Counted from the stretch's first letter, positions 1 through 6,946 are shown. The stretch: DNA of 7,410 nucleotides from Pseudorhodoplanes sp. (GCA_008933495.1 WBUW01000137.1:1-7410), one strand, 5' to 3'. Notes: a model not told the origin generated them from the letters alone. Program-made: numbers and translations.

Positions 1-8
1 AAACGACA

Positions 9-347
9 ATGGCTCGATACGCAATCCTGGTCGATTACGATTACTGCACCGGCTGCCACACCTGCGAGATCGCCTGCCAGCAGGAGCACGACTATCCGGT
101 CGGCACCAACGGCGTGGTGGTCAAGGAGTACGAATACGAGGTGAACGGGCGGGTGCAGATCGACTATCTGCCGTTCTTCACCCAGCACTGCGACATGTGC
201 ATGAACCGCCTGCAACGCAAGGAATTGCCGGCCTGCGTGCGCCATTGCCAGTCGCGCTGCATGGAATTCGGGACCGCCAAGGAGTTCGCGGCCTCTCTCC
301 CGGACCGCCCGCGTGCCGCCCTGTTCACTCACCTCCCAGGCCGGTAG
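9..347 (+). CDS. Small two-cluster [4Fe-4S] ferredoxin-like electron-transfer protein
   Basis: A 112-residue soluble protein with nine cysteines and no signal peptide. Residues 13-23 form a CxxCxxCxxxC motif (C13, C16, C19, C23). Residues 61-80 form CxxC-x11-CxxxC (C61, C64, C76, C80), followed by an extra C84 and a Phe-Gly. In DMSO reductase-family beta subunits these are the first and fourth cysteine motifs, which together ligate two [4Fe-4S] clusters; the middle two motifs are absent here. The likely role is carrying electrons to or from a molybdenum enzyme in the cytoplasm. The next gene starts 22 bases after its stop, so it probably shares an operon with the transhydroxylase-like subunits. 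It could instead serve an enzyme encoded upstream of the window. Only eight bases precede the ATG, so no ribosome binding site can be judged. The C-terminal 25 residues carry no recognisable motif. The family is clear; the exact partner is inferred. Confidence 0.85.
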   Translation: MARYAILVDYDYCTGCHTCEIACQQEHDYPVGTNGVVVKEYEYEVNGRVQIDYLPFFTQHCDMCMNRLQRKELPACVRHCQSRCMEFGTAKEFAASLPDRPRAALFTHLPGR

Positions 348-369
348 GGCGCAGGAATCGGGTACGTCG

Positions 370-2877
370 ATGGAGGTATTCACGAGTCTTACGAATTCCG
401 GGCCGATCTCGGTTTATGTCGAGGACGGCAAGGTTGTCCGTATCCGGCCGCTGGCTGCAGAGGAGAGCGATTTTCGCCCCTGGACGATCGCGGCGGCAGG
501 GCGGCAATTTTCACCGCCGAAAAAGTTCACGGTAGCGCCGTACGTTCTCACCGAACGGGATCGCCTGTATTCCGAAGATCGCATCCGCTATCCGCTCAAG
601 CGGGTGAATTTCGATCCGAACGGTGCGCGTAATCCGGAGTCGCGCGGCAAGGTCGGTTACGAGCGCATCAGTTGGGACGAGGCACTCGACATCGTCGCCG
701 GCGAGATCAGGCGCGTACAGAAAACGTACGGACCCGCGGCCGTATCGGCCATGACCTCCTCGCACCACAACTGGGGTCTGGTCGGCTACAAGATCAGCGC
801 CTTTGCGCGCTTCTTCAACATGATCGGCTATACCGCCGTGGTCGACAATCCGGATAGCTGGGAAGGCTGGCACTGGGGCGCGACGCACACCTGGGGCTTC
901 TACTGGCGGCTCGGCATGCCCGAGCCCTACGACATGCTCGAAGATGCGCTCAAGCACACCGAGATGATCGTCTACTGGTCGAACGACCCGGATACGACGC
1001 GCGGCGTCTATACCGGCTACGATTCGGCGATCTGGCGGCAATGGCTGAAGGAGAAGGGGGTAAAGATGGTCTTCATCGACCCCTTCCATAACTACACGGC
1101 GGCGGCAATGGGCGGCAAATGGCTCGCGCCGCGCCCGGGCACCGACACCGCGCTGGCCATGGCGATCGCATATGTCTGGATCAGCGAGCGGACCTACGAT
1201 CAACGCTATGTCGCCGAGCGGACCGTCGGCTTCGATGATTTCAAGGCCTATGTGCTCGGTCAAAGCGACGGCGTGGCCAAGACGCCCGCCTGGGCCGCGA
1301 TGGAGACGGGCATTCCGGTGCGCACGATCGTGGCGCTGGCACGCGAGTGGGCGCGCAAGCGCACCATGCTCGCCGCCGGCGCGCGCGGCGGCGAAGGCGG
1401 CGCCTGCCGGACCGCCTTCGGCACCGAATGGGCGCGCATGATGGTGCTGCTGCAAGCCATGCAAGGCCTTGGCAAGCCGGGTGTCGGCATCTGGGGCACG
1501 GCGATGGGCGGGCCGCGGGACAATTCGGTGTGGTTCCCGGCCTACGGCGATCCCGACGGCCGGATTGCGCATTCCAAGGTCGCCCGCGTGCGTCCGGAAA
1601 ACCCCGTCGCGCAGCGGCTATACCGGCCGATCGTGCCGGATGCCATCCTGAATTCCACGATCAACTGGCTCGGCGAAGGCTTCTGCAACCGCTCGCTCGA
1701 CCAGCAGTTCACGCCGTTCTCCTATCCGCTGCCGGGCTGCCCGGAGGTGAAACTGTGGTACCGCTACGGCGGCTCGTTCCTCGGAACGATGACCAACACG
1801 AGCAAATGGGTGCGCATGTATCAGAGCCCGAAGCTCGAATTCGTCGTCAACCAGGATTGCTGGTGGTCGTCGGAAACCGGCTACGCCGACATTATTCTTC
1901 CCGCCTGCACGCAGCTTGAACGCGACGACATCGGCGAATGGGGCGAGCCCGGCGGACAGAGCAAGGGCGGCAGCAGCGGCTGCAATTTCCGCGTCGTCGT
2001 GCGCATGAAAAAATGCATCGAGCCGTTATGGGAATCGAAGTCGGACTACCGGATATTTTCTGAACTCGCGCAGCGCCTCGGGCGCGATCAGGACTATACC
2101 GAGGGGAATTCGGAGATCGACTGGGCGCGCAAATTTTTCGACATATCCGACCTGCCGCAGCGCATTTCGTGGGAGGAGTTCGAGCGCAAGGGATACTACA
2201 TCATCAACGTCCCGGAAGATTATCGCCCGACGCCGGCATTGCGATGGTTTGCCGAAGGTCGGGCCTGCGACACGCCCGATCCGAACAATCCCAAGCGCCT
2301 CACCGACAAGGGAAACGAACTTGGAACTGACAGCGGCAAGATCGAGTTCCTGTCGCAAAGCCTGAACCGGCGCGCACCCGACGACAACGAGCGCCCGCCG
2401 GTGCCGCATTATCTGCCGAGCTGGGAGGGGCATCGCACGGCGCAGGCGGCCAAATACCCCCTGCACCTGATCTCGCCGCACCCCCGGTTCAGCTTTCACA
2501 CCCACTACGACAAGCACGCCGCCTGGCTCGATGACATCCCGGCGCACCGGGTGCAGAAGGACGGCTACGCCTGGTGGCCGGCGCGCATCCATCCAAGCGA
2601 TGCGGCGGCGCGCGACATCCGCGACGGCGACATCGTAAAGCTGTTCAACGATCGCGGAACGGTTCTGTGCATCGCGGTACTCACCGAGCGCGTACGGCCC
2701 GGTGTCGTGCATGCGTACGCTTCGTCGGCCAAATACGATCCGCTGGAGCCGGGAAAGCCGAGCTCGCCGGATCGCGGCGGTTGCGTCGCGATCCTGTCGC
2801 CGGACCGGATGCTTTCAAAGAATGTCGCCGGCATGGCTTCGAACTCGTGCCTGATCGACGTCGCCAAGTGGCTATGA
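370..2877 (+). CDS. Molybdopterin (bis-MGD) oxidoreductase, transhydroxylase/resorcinol hydroxylase large subunit family (AthL-like)
   Basis: An 835-residue catalytic subunit. It resembles the large subunit of Pelobacter acidigallici pyrogallol-phloroglucinol transhydroxylase (about 875 aa) along its whole length, and the related resorcinol hydroxylase RhL. Enzymes of this group hydroxylate phenol rings at a Mo-bis(MGD) centre in the cytoplasm. Seen here: no N-terminal CxxCxxxC cluster motif and no Tat signal, as in that group; S-S-H-H at 130-133; N-P-D-S-W at 160-164, where S163 corresponds to the Mo ligand and D162 and H132 to catalytic residues; F-P-A-Y at 389-392 (Y392); A-D-I-I-L-P-A-C at 506-513; and a C-terminal molybdopterin-dinucleotide binding domain from about 695 to 835, with S-P-H-P-R-F at 702-707. 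Pocket positions differ from the Pelobacter enzyme (K141, E342, P527, Q530). The ATG at 370 is chosen because it aligns with the family N-terminus; a GTG at 313 would overlap the previous gene and lacks a ribosome site. AGGA at 353-356 is a weak, distant ribosome site. The substrate is unknown. Confidence 0.93.
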   Translation: MEVFTSLTNSGPISVYVEDGKVVRIRPLAAEESDFRPWTIAAAGRQFSPPKKFTVAPYVLTERDRLYSEDRIRYPLKRVNFDPNGARNPESRGKVGYERISWDEALDIVAGEIRRVQKTYGPAAVSAMTSSHHNWGLVGYKISAFARFFNMIGYTAVVDNPDSWEGWHWGATHTWGFYWRLGMPEPYDMLEDALKHTEMIVYWSNDPDTTRGVYTGYDSAIWRQWLKEKGVKMVFIDPFHNYTAAAMGGKWLAPRPGTDTALAMAIAYVWISERTYDQRYVAERTVGFDDFKAYVLGQSDGVAKTPAWAAMETGIPVRTIVALAREWARKRTMLAAGARGGEGGACRTAFGTEWARMMVLLQAMQGLGKPGVGIWGTAMGGPRDNSVWFPAYGDPDGRIAHSKVARVRPENPVAQRLYRPIVPDAILNSTINWLGEGFCNRSLDQQFTPFSYPLPGCPEVKLWYRYGGSFLGTMTNTSKWVRMYQSPKLEFVVNQDCWWSSETGYADIILPACTQLERDDIGEWGEPGGQSKGGSSGCNFRVVVRMKKCIEPLWESKSDYRIFSELAQRLGRDQDYTEGNSEIDWARKFFDISDLPQRISWEEFERKGYYIINVPEDYRPTPALRWFAEGRACDTPDPNNPKRLTDKGNELGTDSGKIEFLSQSLNRRAPDDNERPPVPHYLPSWEGHRTAQAAKYPLHLISPHPRFSFHTHYDKHAAWLDDIPAHRVQKDGYAWWPARIHPSDAAARDIRDGDIVKLFNDRGTVLCIAVLTERVRPGVVHAYASSAKYDPLEPGKPSSPDRGGCVAILSPDRMLSKNVAGMASNSCLIDVAKWL

Positions 2878-2902
2878 ACAAGTGGCGGTGAGGACGCAGG
2901 CC

Positions 2903-3736
2903 ATGACGCAATACAGAATGGTGATCGACGTCAGCCGCTGCATCGGCTGCTACAATTGTTTTCTGGCCTGCCGCGACGAGCACGCCGGCAGCGATCACCG
3001 GCCGGTTTCGATCGGCCAGCCGGCAAGCGGGCACAAATGGATTGCGGTTCGCGAAGACGAGCGGGGAACCTATCCCAAGGTGAAGGTGTCCCACATACCG
3101 ATTCCGTGCCAGCAATGCACTGACGCGCCCTGCATCACGGCTGCGCGCGATGGCGCCGTCTATCGGCGCGCGGACGGAATCGTCGTCATCGACCCGGACA
3201 AGGCGTCGGGTCAGCAGGACATTGTCGCAGCCTGTCCGTACGGCGCGATCTTCTGGAATGAGACGCAAAACGTCGCGCAGAAGTGCACATTCTGCGCGCA
3301 CTTGCTTGACAGCGGCTGGAAGGAGCCGCGCTGCGTCGAGGTGTGTCCCACGCAGGCGATGGTGTTCGGCGATGCCGGCGACCGCGGCAGCGCGGTGGCG
3401 GCATTGATCGCCGCCCAGGACGTCGAAGCGCTTCATCCCGAATACGATACCAAACCGCTGGTCAGCTACCGCGGTCTGCCGAAACCGTATCTGGTCGGCG
3501 AAGTCAGTTTTTGCGACCAGACGCAGCTGCCGGCGGCCGGTATCAGGGTTTCCTTGCACCGCGGCGACCAGGTGCTGGCCACGCTAACCGACAGTTTCGG
3601 TGATTTCGAATTCGATAACCTGGAAACGGATGCCGACTATCTCCTGAAGATCGAGCATTCCGGATACCGGCCGCGCGAGATGCGCCTGCGCGCCGGCGCC
3701 GATCTCGACCTCGGCAGCATAATCCTCGACCGGTAA
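2903..3736 (+). CDS. Transhydroxylase-family iron-sulfur small subunit (AthS-like) with C-terminal beta-barrel domain
   Basis: A 277-residue partner of the upstream large subunit, close to the roughly 275 aa of the Pelobacter transhydroxylase beta subunit. Twelve cysteines fit three [4Fe-4S] clusters: C13/C16/C19/C23, C69/C72/C77, C111 (in C-P-Y-G), and C128/C131/C144/C148. By family analogy the groupings are C13-C16-C19-C148, C23-C128-C131-C144 and C69-C72-C77-C111. The fourth cysteine usually found in the second motif is missing, as in the three-cluster Pelobacter protein. Residues about 195-277 form a separate domain with alternating hydrophobic strands and a G-D-F-E-F motif at 233-237. 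This corresponds to the C-terminal seven-stranded barrel seen in transhydroxylase and resembles Cna-B/transthyretin-like folds. There is no signal peptide, so the complex is cytoplasmic. The start is the ATG preceded by GGTGAGGA (2887-2894) with an 8-base spacer; a GTG at 2882 is possible but adds seven residues with no family match. The gap from the large subunit is 25 bases. Confidence 0.93.
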   Translation: MTQYRMVIDVSRCIGCYNCFLACRDEHAGSDHRPVSIGQPASGHKWIAVREDERGTYPKVKVSHIPIPCQQCTDAPCITAARDGAVYRRADGIVVIDPDKASGQQDIVAACPYGAIFWNETQNVAQKCTFCAHLLDSGWKEPRCVEVCPTQAMVFGDAGDRGSAVAALIAAQDVEALHPEYDTKPLVSYRGLPKPYLVGEVSFCDQTQLPAAGIRVSLHRGDQVLATLTDSFGDFEFDNLETDADYLLKIEHSGYRPREMRLRAGADLDLGSIILDR

Positions 3737-3739
3737 CTT

Positions 3740-3778
3740 CGCCCGGCTTCACGCGCGGCGGCCCGGCCGGGCGGTTTT
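3740..3778 (+). terminator. Possible intrinsic terminator after the molybdenum enzyme operon
   Basis: CGCCCGGC (3740-3747) pairs perfectly with GCCGGGCG (3766-3773) across an 18-base loop, and G then TTTT follow at 3774-3778. It begins three bases after the small-subunit stop codon. The T-run is short and the loop long, so termination may be partial. A compact CCCGGCCGGG palindrome inside the same stretch is an alternative fold. Confidence 0.45.
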
Positions 3779-3836
3779 GCCGTCGCCCGCGGCGCTGGCT
3801 TTCTTTGCCGCGCAATGGGGCGCCGCGCACATAACA

Positions 3837-3994
3837 AATTCTCATCGGGGCGGGCCTGTTATTGATTGGACGGCAAATTGGTTGTTTTCTAAGTTTTTTG
3901 AGATGTCCTTCGTGTTTGTAAGCAGCCACGATTACGTAAGAAATCGGACAGAATTGAACCGGTTCAGGCCGGGTTCAATGAAGAAAGGGGGGAG
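3837..3994 (+). promoter_or_regulatory. AT-rich promoter/leader region of the TRAP transporter operon
   Basis: The 263-base gap between the two operons turns clearly AT-rich from about 3837, unlike the coding DNA on either side, as expected for a promoter region. The best but weak promoter match I see is TTGGAC (3866-3871), 16 bases, TCTAAG (3888-3893). An 8-bp palindrome TTACGTAA lies at 3932-3939. A strong ribosome site GGGGGGAG (3987-3994) stands five bases before the dctP ATG. No gene-like reading frame is convincing in this gap. Confidence 0.4.
3953..3979. promoter_or_regulatory. Palindromic operator candidate upstream of dctP
   Basis: TGAACCGGTTCA (3955-3966) is a perfect 12-bp palindrome with a central CG, a layout typical of LacI-family operators. 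A further inverted half-site, GGTTCAAT (3972-3979), pairs with ATTGAACC (3953-3960) across 11 bases. It lies 21 bases before the dctP start, between the likely promoter and the ribosome site, where a bound repressor could block transcription. The same bases could also fold as an RNA hairpin in the leader. No regulator gene is in the window. Confidence 0.4.
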
Positions 3995-3999
3995 CCGAT

Positions 4000-5031
4000 A
4001 TGGCCAAGCACAATACTCTTGCATGCTTGAGTGTCATCATCGCGTTGTTCGGGCTTGGTGCGCCCGCCAGCGCTCAGGAAATCAAGCTTACTCTTGCTGA
4101 CCAGAATCCACCGGCGGGGTGGGGGCCGACCAACGCCCTGCAGCCCTGGGTGAAGCAGGTCGAGACCGCCACCAAGGGACGGGTCAAGATCGAGATCTTC
4201 CCATCGCAGACCCTGGTCAAGGGGCCTGAAATGTGGAAGGCGGTGCGCTCGGGTGTCGTCGACATGGGCTGGTGCTTCCATGGCTACTGGCCCGATCAGA
4301 CGCCACTGGCCGACGTGATCACGCTGCCGTCGCTGCCGTTCAGTACGGCGGAGAAGGGCAGCGAGGTGCTGTGGAAGCTCTATGAGAAGTTCCCGGCGAT
4401 CCGGAAGGAATTCTCCGATGTCGTGCCGCTGACGCTGTGGACCAGCCATCCCTATTTTATCCTGACGTCCAAGAAGCAGGTTAAGACGCTCGAGGATCTG
4501 AAGGGGCTGAAAATCCGTGTCACCGGCGGCCCGCCGACCGAGCAAATGAAAGCGCTTGGTGCCGTGCCGACGCCGATGCCGATGCCTGACGTCTATCAGG
4601 CGCTCGACAAGGGCGTGGTCGACGGCATGGGCGCGCCATGGGAAGCGATTCTGAGCTTCCGCCTCTACGAGGTGGCCAAGTACTATACCCTGGTTCCGCT
4701 CTCGTCGGTGTATTTCTCGATCTGCGCCAACAAGCAGAAATGGGAAAGCCTGCCGAAGGACGTTCGTGATCAGATCATGAGCGTGAGCGGCCTTCAGGGC
4801 GCCAAGCACTGGGGCAAGAACTTCTTCGACACCCCGGAGCGGGCGGTGATCGAAAAGGCCAAGGCGGGCAAACACGAGATGATCCGCTATAACGTGCCGG
4901 CTGACGAAGTGCAGCGCTGGCGCAAGGTCGGCGCCGAGCCGGTGTGGGAGGCCTGGGTAAAGAAGATGGAAGCGAAGGGCTACAAAGAGGCCCGCGAAGT
5001 CCTCAAGGCGACCCTCGACCTGCTCAAGTAA
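4000..5031 (+). CDS. dctP: TRAP transporter periplasmic substrate-binding protein DctP
   Basis: A 343-residue periplasmic binding protein that captures an organic anion and delivers it to the DctQM membrane pair. Residues 1-25 are a Sec signal peptide: a Lys/His start, a hydrophobic stretch from about 7 to 20, and an A-S-A signal peptidase site before Q26. The mature part shows the DctP pattern: G-R-V-K-I-E-I-F-P at 60-68, a G-V-V-D-M block at 85-89, L-K-G-L-K-I-R-V at 167-174, and V-Y-Q-A-L-D-K-G-V-V-D-G at 198-209 followed by W214. R173 sits where DctP proteins carry the conserved arginine that salt-bridges the substrate carboxylate, so a carboxylic acid is the expected ligand; which one cannot be told from sequence. 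The ATG has a strong ribosome site (3987-3994), and the gene heads a dctP-dctQ-dctM operon. No anomalies are visible and the length is normal for the family. Confidence 0.95.
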   Translation: MAKHNTLACLSVIIALFGLGAPASAQEIKLTLADQNPPAGWGPTNALQPWVKQVETATKGRVKIEIFPSQTLVKGPEMWKAVRSGVVDMGWCFHGYWPDQTPLADVITLPSLPFSTAEKGSEVLWKLYEKFPAIRKEFSDVVPLTLWTSHPYFILTSKKQVKTLEDLKGLKIRVTGGPPTEQMKALGAVPTPMPMPDVYQALDKGVVDGMGAPWEAILSFRLYEVAKYYTLVPLSSVYFSICANKQKWESLPKDVRDQIMSVSGLQGAKHWGKNFFDTPERAVIEKAKAGKHEMIRYNVPADEVQRWRKVGAEPVWEAWVKKMEAKGYKEAREVLKATLDLLK

Positions 5032-5042
5032 CTGGACCAGTG

Positions 5043-5070
5043 CCGCCGCCCGCCACCCGGCGGGCGGCGG
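5043..5070 (+). promoter_or_regulatory. GC-rich intercistronic hairpin between dctP and dctQ
   Basis: CCGCCGCCCGCC (5043-5054) and GGCGGGCGGCGG (5059-5070) form a perfect 12-bp stem with a four-base ACCC loop. No T-run follows, so this is unlikely to be a full intrinsic terminator. Its place right after the binding-protein gene suggests it protects the dctP message from 3' decay or lets only part of transcription through, giving more DctP than DctQM, as known for other binding-protein transporter operons. Confidence 0.6.
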
Positions 5071-5094
5071 TGCCATGTCAGGGGTAGCGCACAC

Positions 5095-5613
5095 ATGTCC
5101 CGTATTCTCGGCAAACTACTCGCGGGTTGCGAAGCCGTTCTTATCGGCACCGCCGTGATCGCAACCGCGGTCATGATGCTGTTGACCAGTGCCGATGCCA
5201 TCGGCCGCTATGTCTTCAATTCGCCGATCATGGGCGCCTATGAACTGACCGAGAAATATCTGATGGTAGCGGCCATTTTCCTCGGCCTGTCTTTCACCTT
5301 CCGCGAAGGCATCTTCATCCGCGTGACCTTCCTGGTCGACAGGCTGCCGCCGCGATCCAGGCGGGTTTCGGAATTCGTCTCACACCTGATCACCATCGCC
5401 TTCAGCCTGTTCGTCGTCTACGCCTCCGGCGGGCAGGCGCTGCGGGCGTTATCCGACGACACCACGCTGAGCACGGTACCGGTGCCGATTGCGCCGGCCT
5501 ATTGCCTGGTGCCGCTGGGATTCCTGGCCCTTCTTGTCATGCTGCTGATCGACCTGCCGCGGGTGCGCAAGGGCAATTCCTTGCTGTTCCGCGAAGAGGC
5601 CCCGACGTCATGA
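5095..5613 (+). CDS. dctQ: TRAP transporter small membrane subunit DctQ
   Basis: A 172-residue inner-membrane protein with four predicted hydrophobic segments at about 13-33, 49-70, 93-112 and 133-155, the usual DctQ layout. The G-A-Y-E-L-T-E motif at 47-53, just before the second segment, is characteristic of the family. DctQ pairs with the large subunit DctM and is thought to help dock the binding protein and shape the elevator-type transport unit. The positively charged loop between segments two and three (about 83-90) is consistent with a cytoplasmic face. The ATG at 5095 follows a GGGG stretch (5081-5084) at ten bases, a moderate ribosome site, 63 bases after dctP. The stop codon lies inside a predicted hairpin that also contains the dctM start. 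Confidence 0.93.
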   Translation: MSRILGKLLAGCEAVLIGTAVIATAVMMLLTSADAIGRYVFNSPIMGAYELTEKYLMVAAIFLGLSFTFREGIFIRVTFLVDRLPPRSRRVSEFVSHLITIAFSLFVVYASGGQALRALSDDTTLSTVPVPIAPAYCLVPLGFLALLVMLLIDLPRVRKGNSLLFREEAPTS

Positions 5614-5662
5614 TCCGCCAGCTTCCGTTGGTTCCGTCAGATCGAGGAAAGCTGACATGACG
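5606..5662 (+). promoter_or_regulatory. Hairpin masking the dctM ribosome site and start codon (translational coupling)
   Basis: Outer stem CGTCATG (5606-5612, holding two bases of the dctQ stop codon) pairs with CATGACG (5656-5662, holding the dctM ATG). Inner stem CAGCTTCC (5619-5626) pairs with GGAAAGCTG (5646-5654) with one bulged A, covering the dctM ribosome site AGGAAAG (5645-5651). A ribosome ending dctQ would open the fold and free dctM. The pairing is seen in the sequence; the role is inferred. Confidence 0.5.
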
Positions 5663-6946
5663 ACCTGGTTGCCGCCGCTTGCGCTGATACTGGCGCTGCT
5701 TTTCGGGGTGCCGATTGCGGTCGCGCTCGCGGGCGCCGGCATGCTCGGCATCTTTCTCGTCACCGGCGACATCAACAAGGTCCTTGGCATCGTGAGCCTG
5801 GCGCCGTTCAGCGCCGTTGCCGATTATGCCCTGACCACAATTCCGATGTTCATCCTGATGGCGTATTTCTCGGCATCGAGCGGGCTGGCGCGCGACCTCT
5901 ACGCGGCGGCGGCCAATTGGCTGTCGCATATCCGCGGCGGTCTTGCGATAGCGACCGTCTTCGCGTGCGGGATTTTCGGCGCCATGTCGGGAGCGAGCGT
6001 CGCTGCGGCGTCGGTGATGTCAAAGATCGCGATGCCGGAAATGCGCCGTCACGGCTATTCGGACGAACTCGCGGCCGGCGCCATTGGCATCGGCTCCACT
6101 CTCGATATCCTGATCCCGCCCAGCATCGCCATGGTGATCTATGGCATCGCCACCCAGACATCGATCGGCAAATTGTTGATCGCCGGCGTGATCCCCGGCA
6201 TTGTTGCAGGGGTCCTGCTCGCGGCCATGATCTATCTTTGGGTCGTGTTCAGCCCGCGTCATGCGCCGACCACCTATCGCACGCCTTCCGCGGAGCGCTG
6301 GGCAAGCCTCGTGCGAATCTGGCCAAGCCTGCTCCTGATCCTGTGCGTGCTCGTGCTGCTCTATACCGGCATTGCCACGCCGAGCGAGGTCGGCGCCCTG
6401 GGAGCGCTGCTCGCCGCGGTGATCGGCGCGGTATTCGGCCGGCTGACTTTGGCTGACGCCATCAATGCACTGCGCCAGACCATTCGTACCTCGGCGATGA
6501 TCTTCCTGATCCTGATCGGGGCCACGATCTTCGGCTATTACATGGCGTTGAGCCGTATCCCGCAGGAGGTTGTCACCGTCGTCACCGCGATGGAGCTGAA
6601 CCGCTGGGTTGTCATGATCGGCATCGTGGTCGCGTATTTTATCATCAGCATGTTCATGGACGAAATTCCGCTGTTGCTGCTGACGCTGCAACTGACCTTT
6701 CCGCTGATCACCTCGCTCGGATTTGATCCGGTCTGGTTTGGCGTCGTCTCCATGATGATGGTGGCCATGGGGCTGGTATTTCCGCCGGTCGGATTGATTG
6801 CCTTCGTGGTCAGCGCCACCGGCGGCGTTGATCTGGTCAAGGTCTACAAGGGCACCGGCGTTCTGATGTTCGCGCTTGTCATCACCACGGTTCTGTTGAT
6901 GGTGTTCCCGCAGATCGCGCTGTGGCTGCCGGCGACAATGCGCTAA
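5657..6946 (+). CDS. dctM: TRAP transporter large permease subunit DctM
   Basis: A 429-residue, very hydrophobic inner-membrane protein with about a dozen membrane segments and helical hairpins, normal length for DctM. It forms the sodium-coupled translocation path for the substrate delivered by DctP. Family landmarks are all present: G-A-M-S-G-A-S at 108-114 followed by M-P-E-M-R-R-H-G-Y at 126-134; S-T-L-D-I-L-I-P-P-S at 147-156; G-I-A-T-P-S-E at 238-244; D-P-V-W-F-G-V at 357-363; and F-P-P-V-G-L at 375-380 in the second inverted half. The start ATG has a good ribosome site AGGAAAG with five bases between, 43 bases after dctQ. Only separate DctQ and DctM proteins are present, not the fused form found in some TRAP systems. 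A hairpin repeat one base past the stop may end the operon. I see no frameshift or missing block. Confidence 0.95.
   Translation: MTTWLPPLALILALLFGVPIAVALAGAGMLGIFLVTGDINKVLGIVSLAPFSAVADYALTTIPMFILMAYFSASSGLARDLYAAAANWLSHIRGGLAIATVFACGIFGAMSGASVAAASVMSKIAMPEMRRHGYSDELAAGAIGIGSTLDILIPPSIAMVIYGIATQTSIGKLLIAGVIPGIVAGVLLAAMIYLWVVFSPRHAPTTYRTPSAERWASLVRIWPSLLLILCVLVLLYTGIATPSEVGALGALLAAVIGAVFGRLTLADAINALRQTIRTSAMIFLILIGATIFGYYMALSRIPQEVVTVVTAMELNRWVVMIGIVVAYFIISMFMDEIPLLLLTLQLTFPLITSLGFDPVWFGVVSMMMVAMGLVFPPVGLIAFVVSATGGVDLVKVYKGTGVLMFALVITTVLLMVFPQIALWLPATMR

Noticed and set aside
313..369. GTG-initiated 19-residue N-terminal extension of the large subunit
   Set aside because: It overlaps the upstream gene, has no ribosome site, and the family N-terminus aligns with the ATG at 370.
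511..1572. 353-codon open frame on the minus strand inside the large subunit gene
   Set aside because: It lies antisense to a gene with strong family match and is rich in Arg, Ala and Gly, typical of a shadow frame in GC-rich DNA.
3777..4100. 107-codon + strand frame across the intergenic region into dctP
   Set aside because: It overlaps the promoter region and the dctP signal peptide in another frame, lacks a ribosome site and resembles no family.
3964..5094. 376-codon open frame on the minus strand opposite dctP
   Set aside because: It is a shadow of dctP; the Arg/Leu/His-rich product has no recognisable domain.
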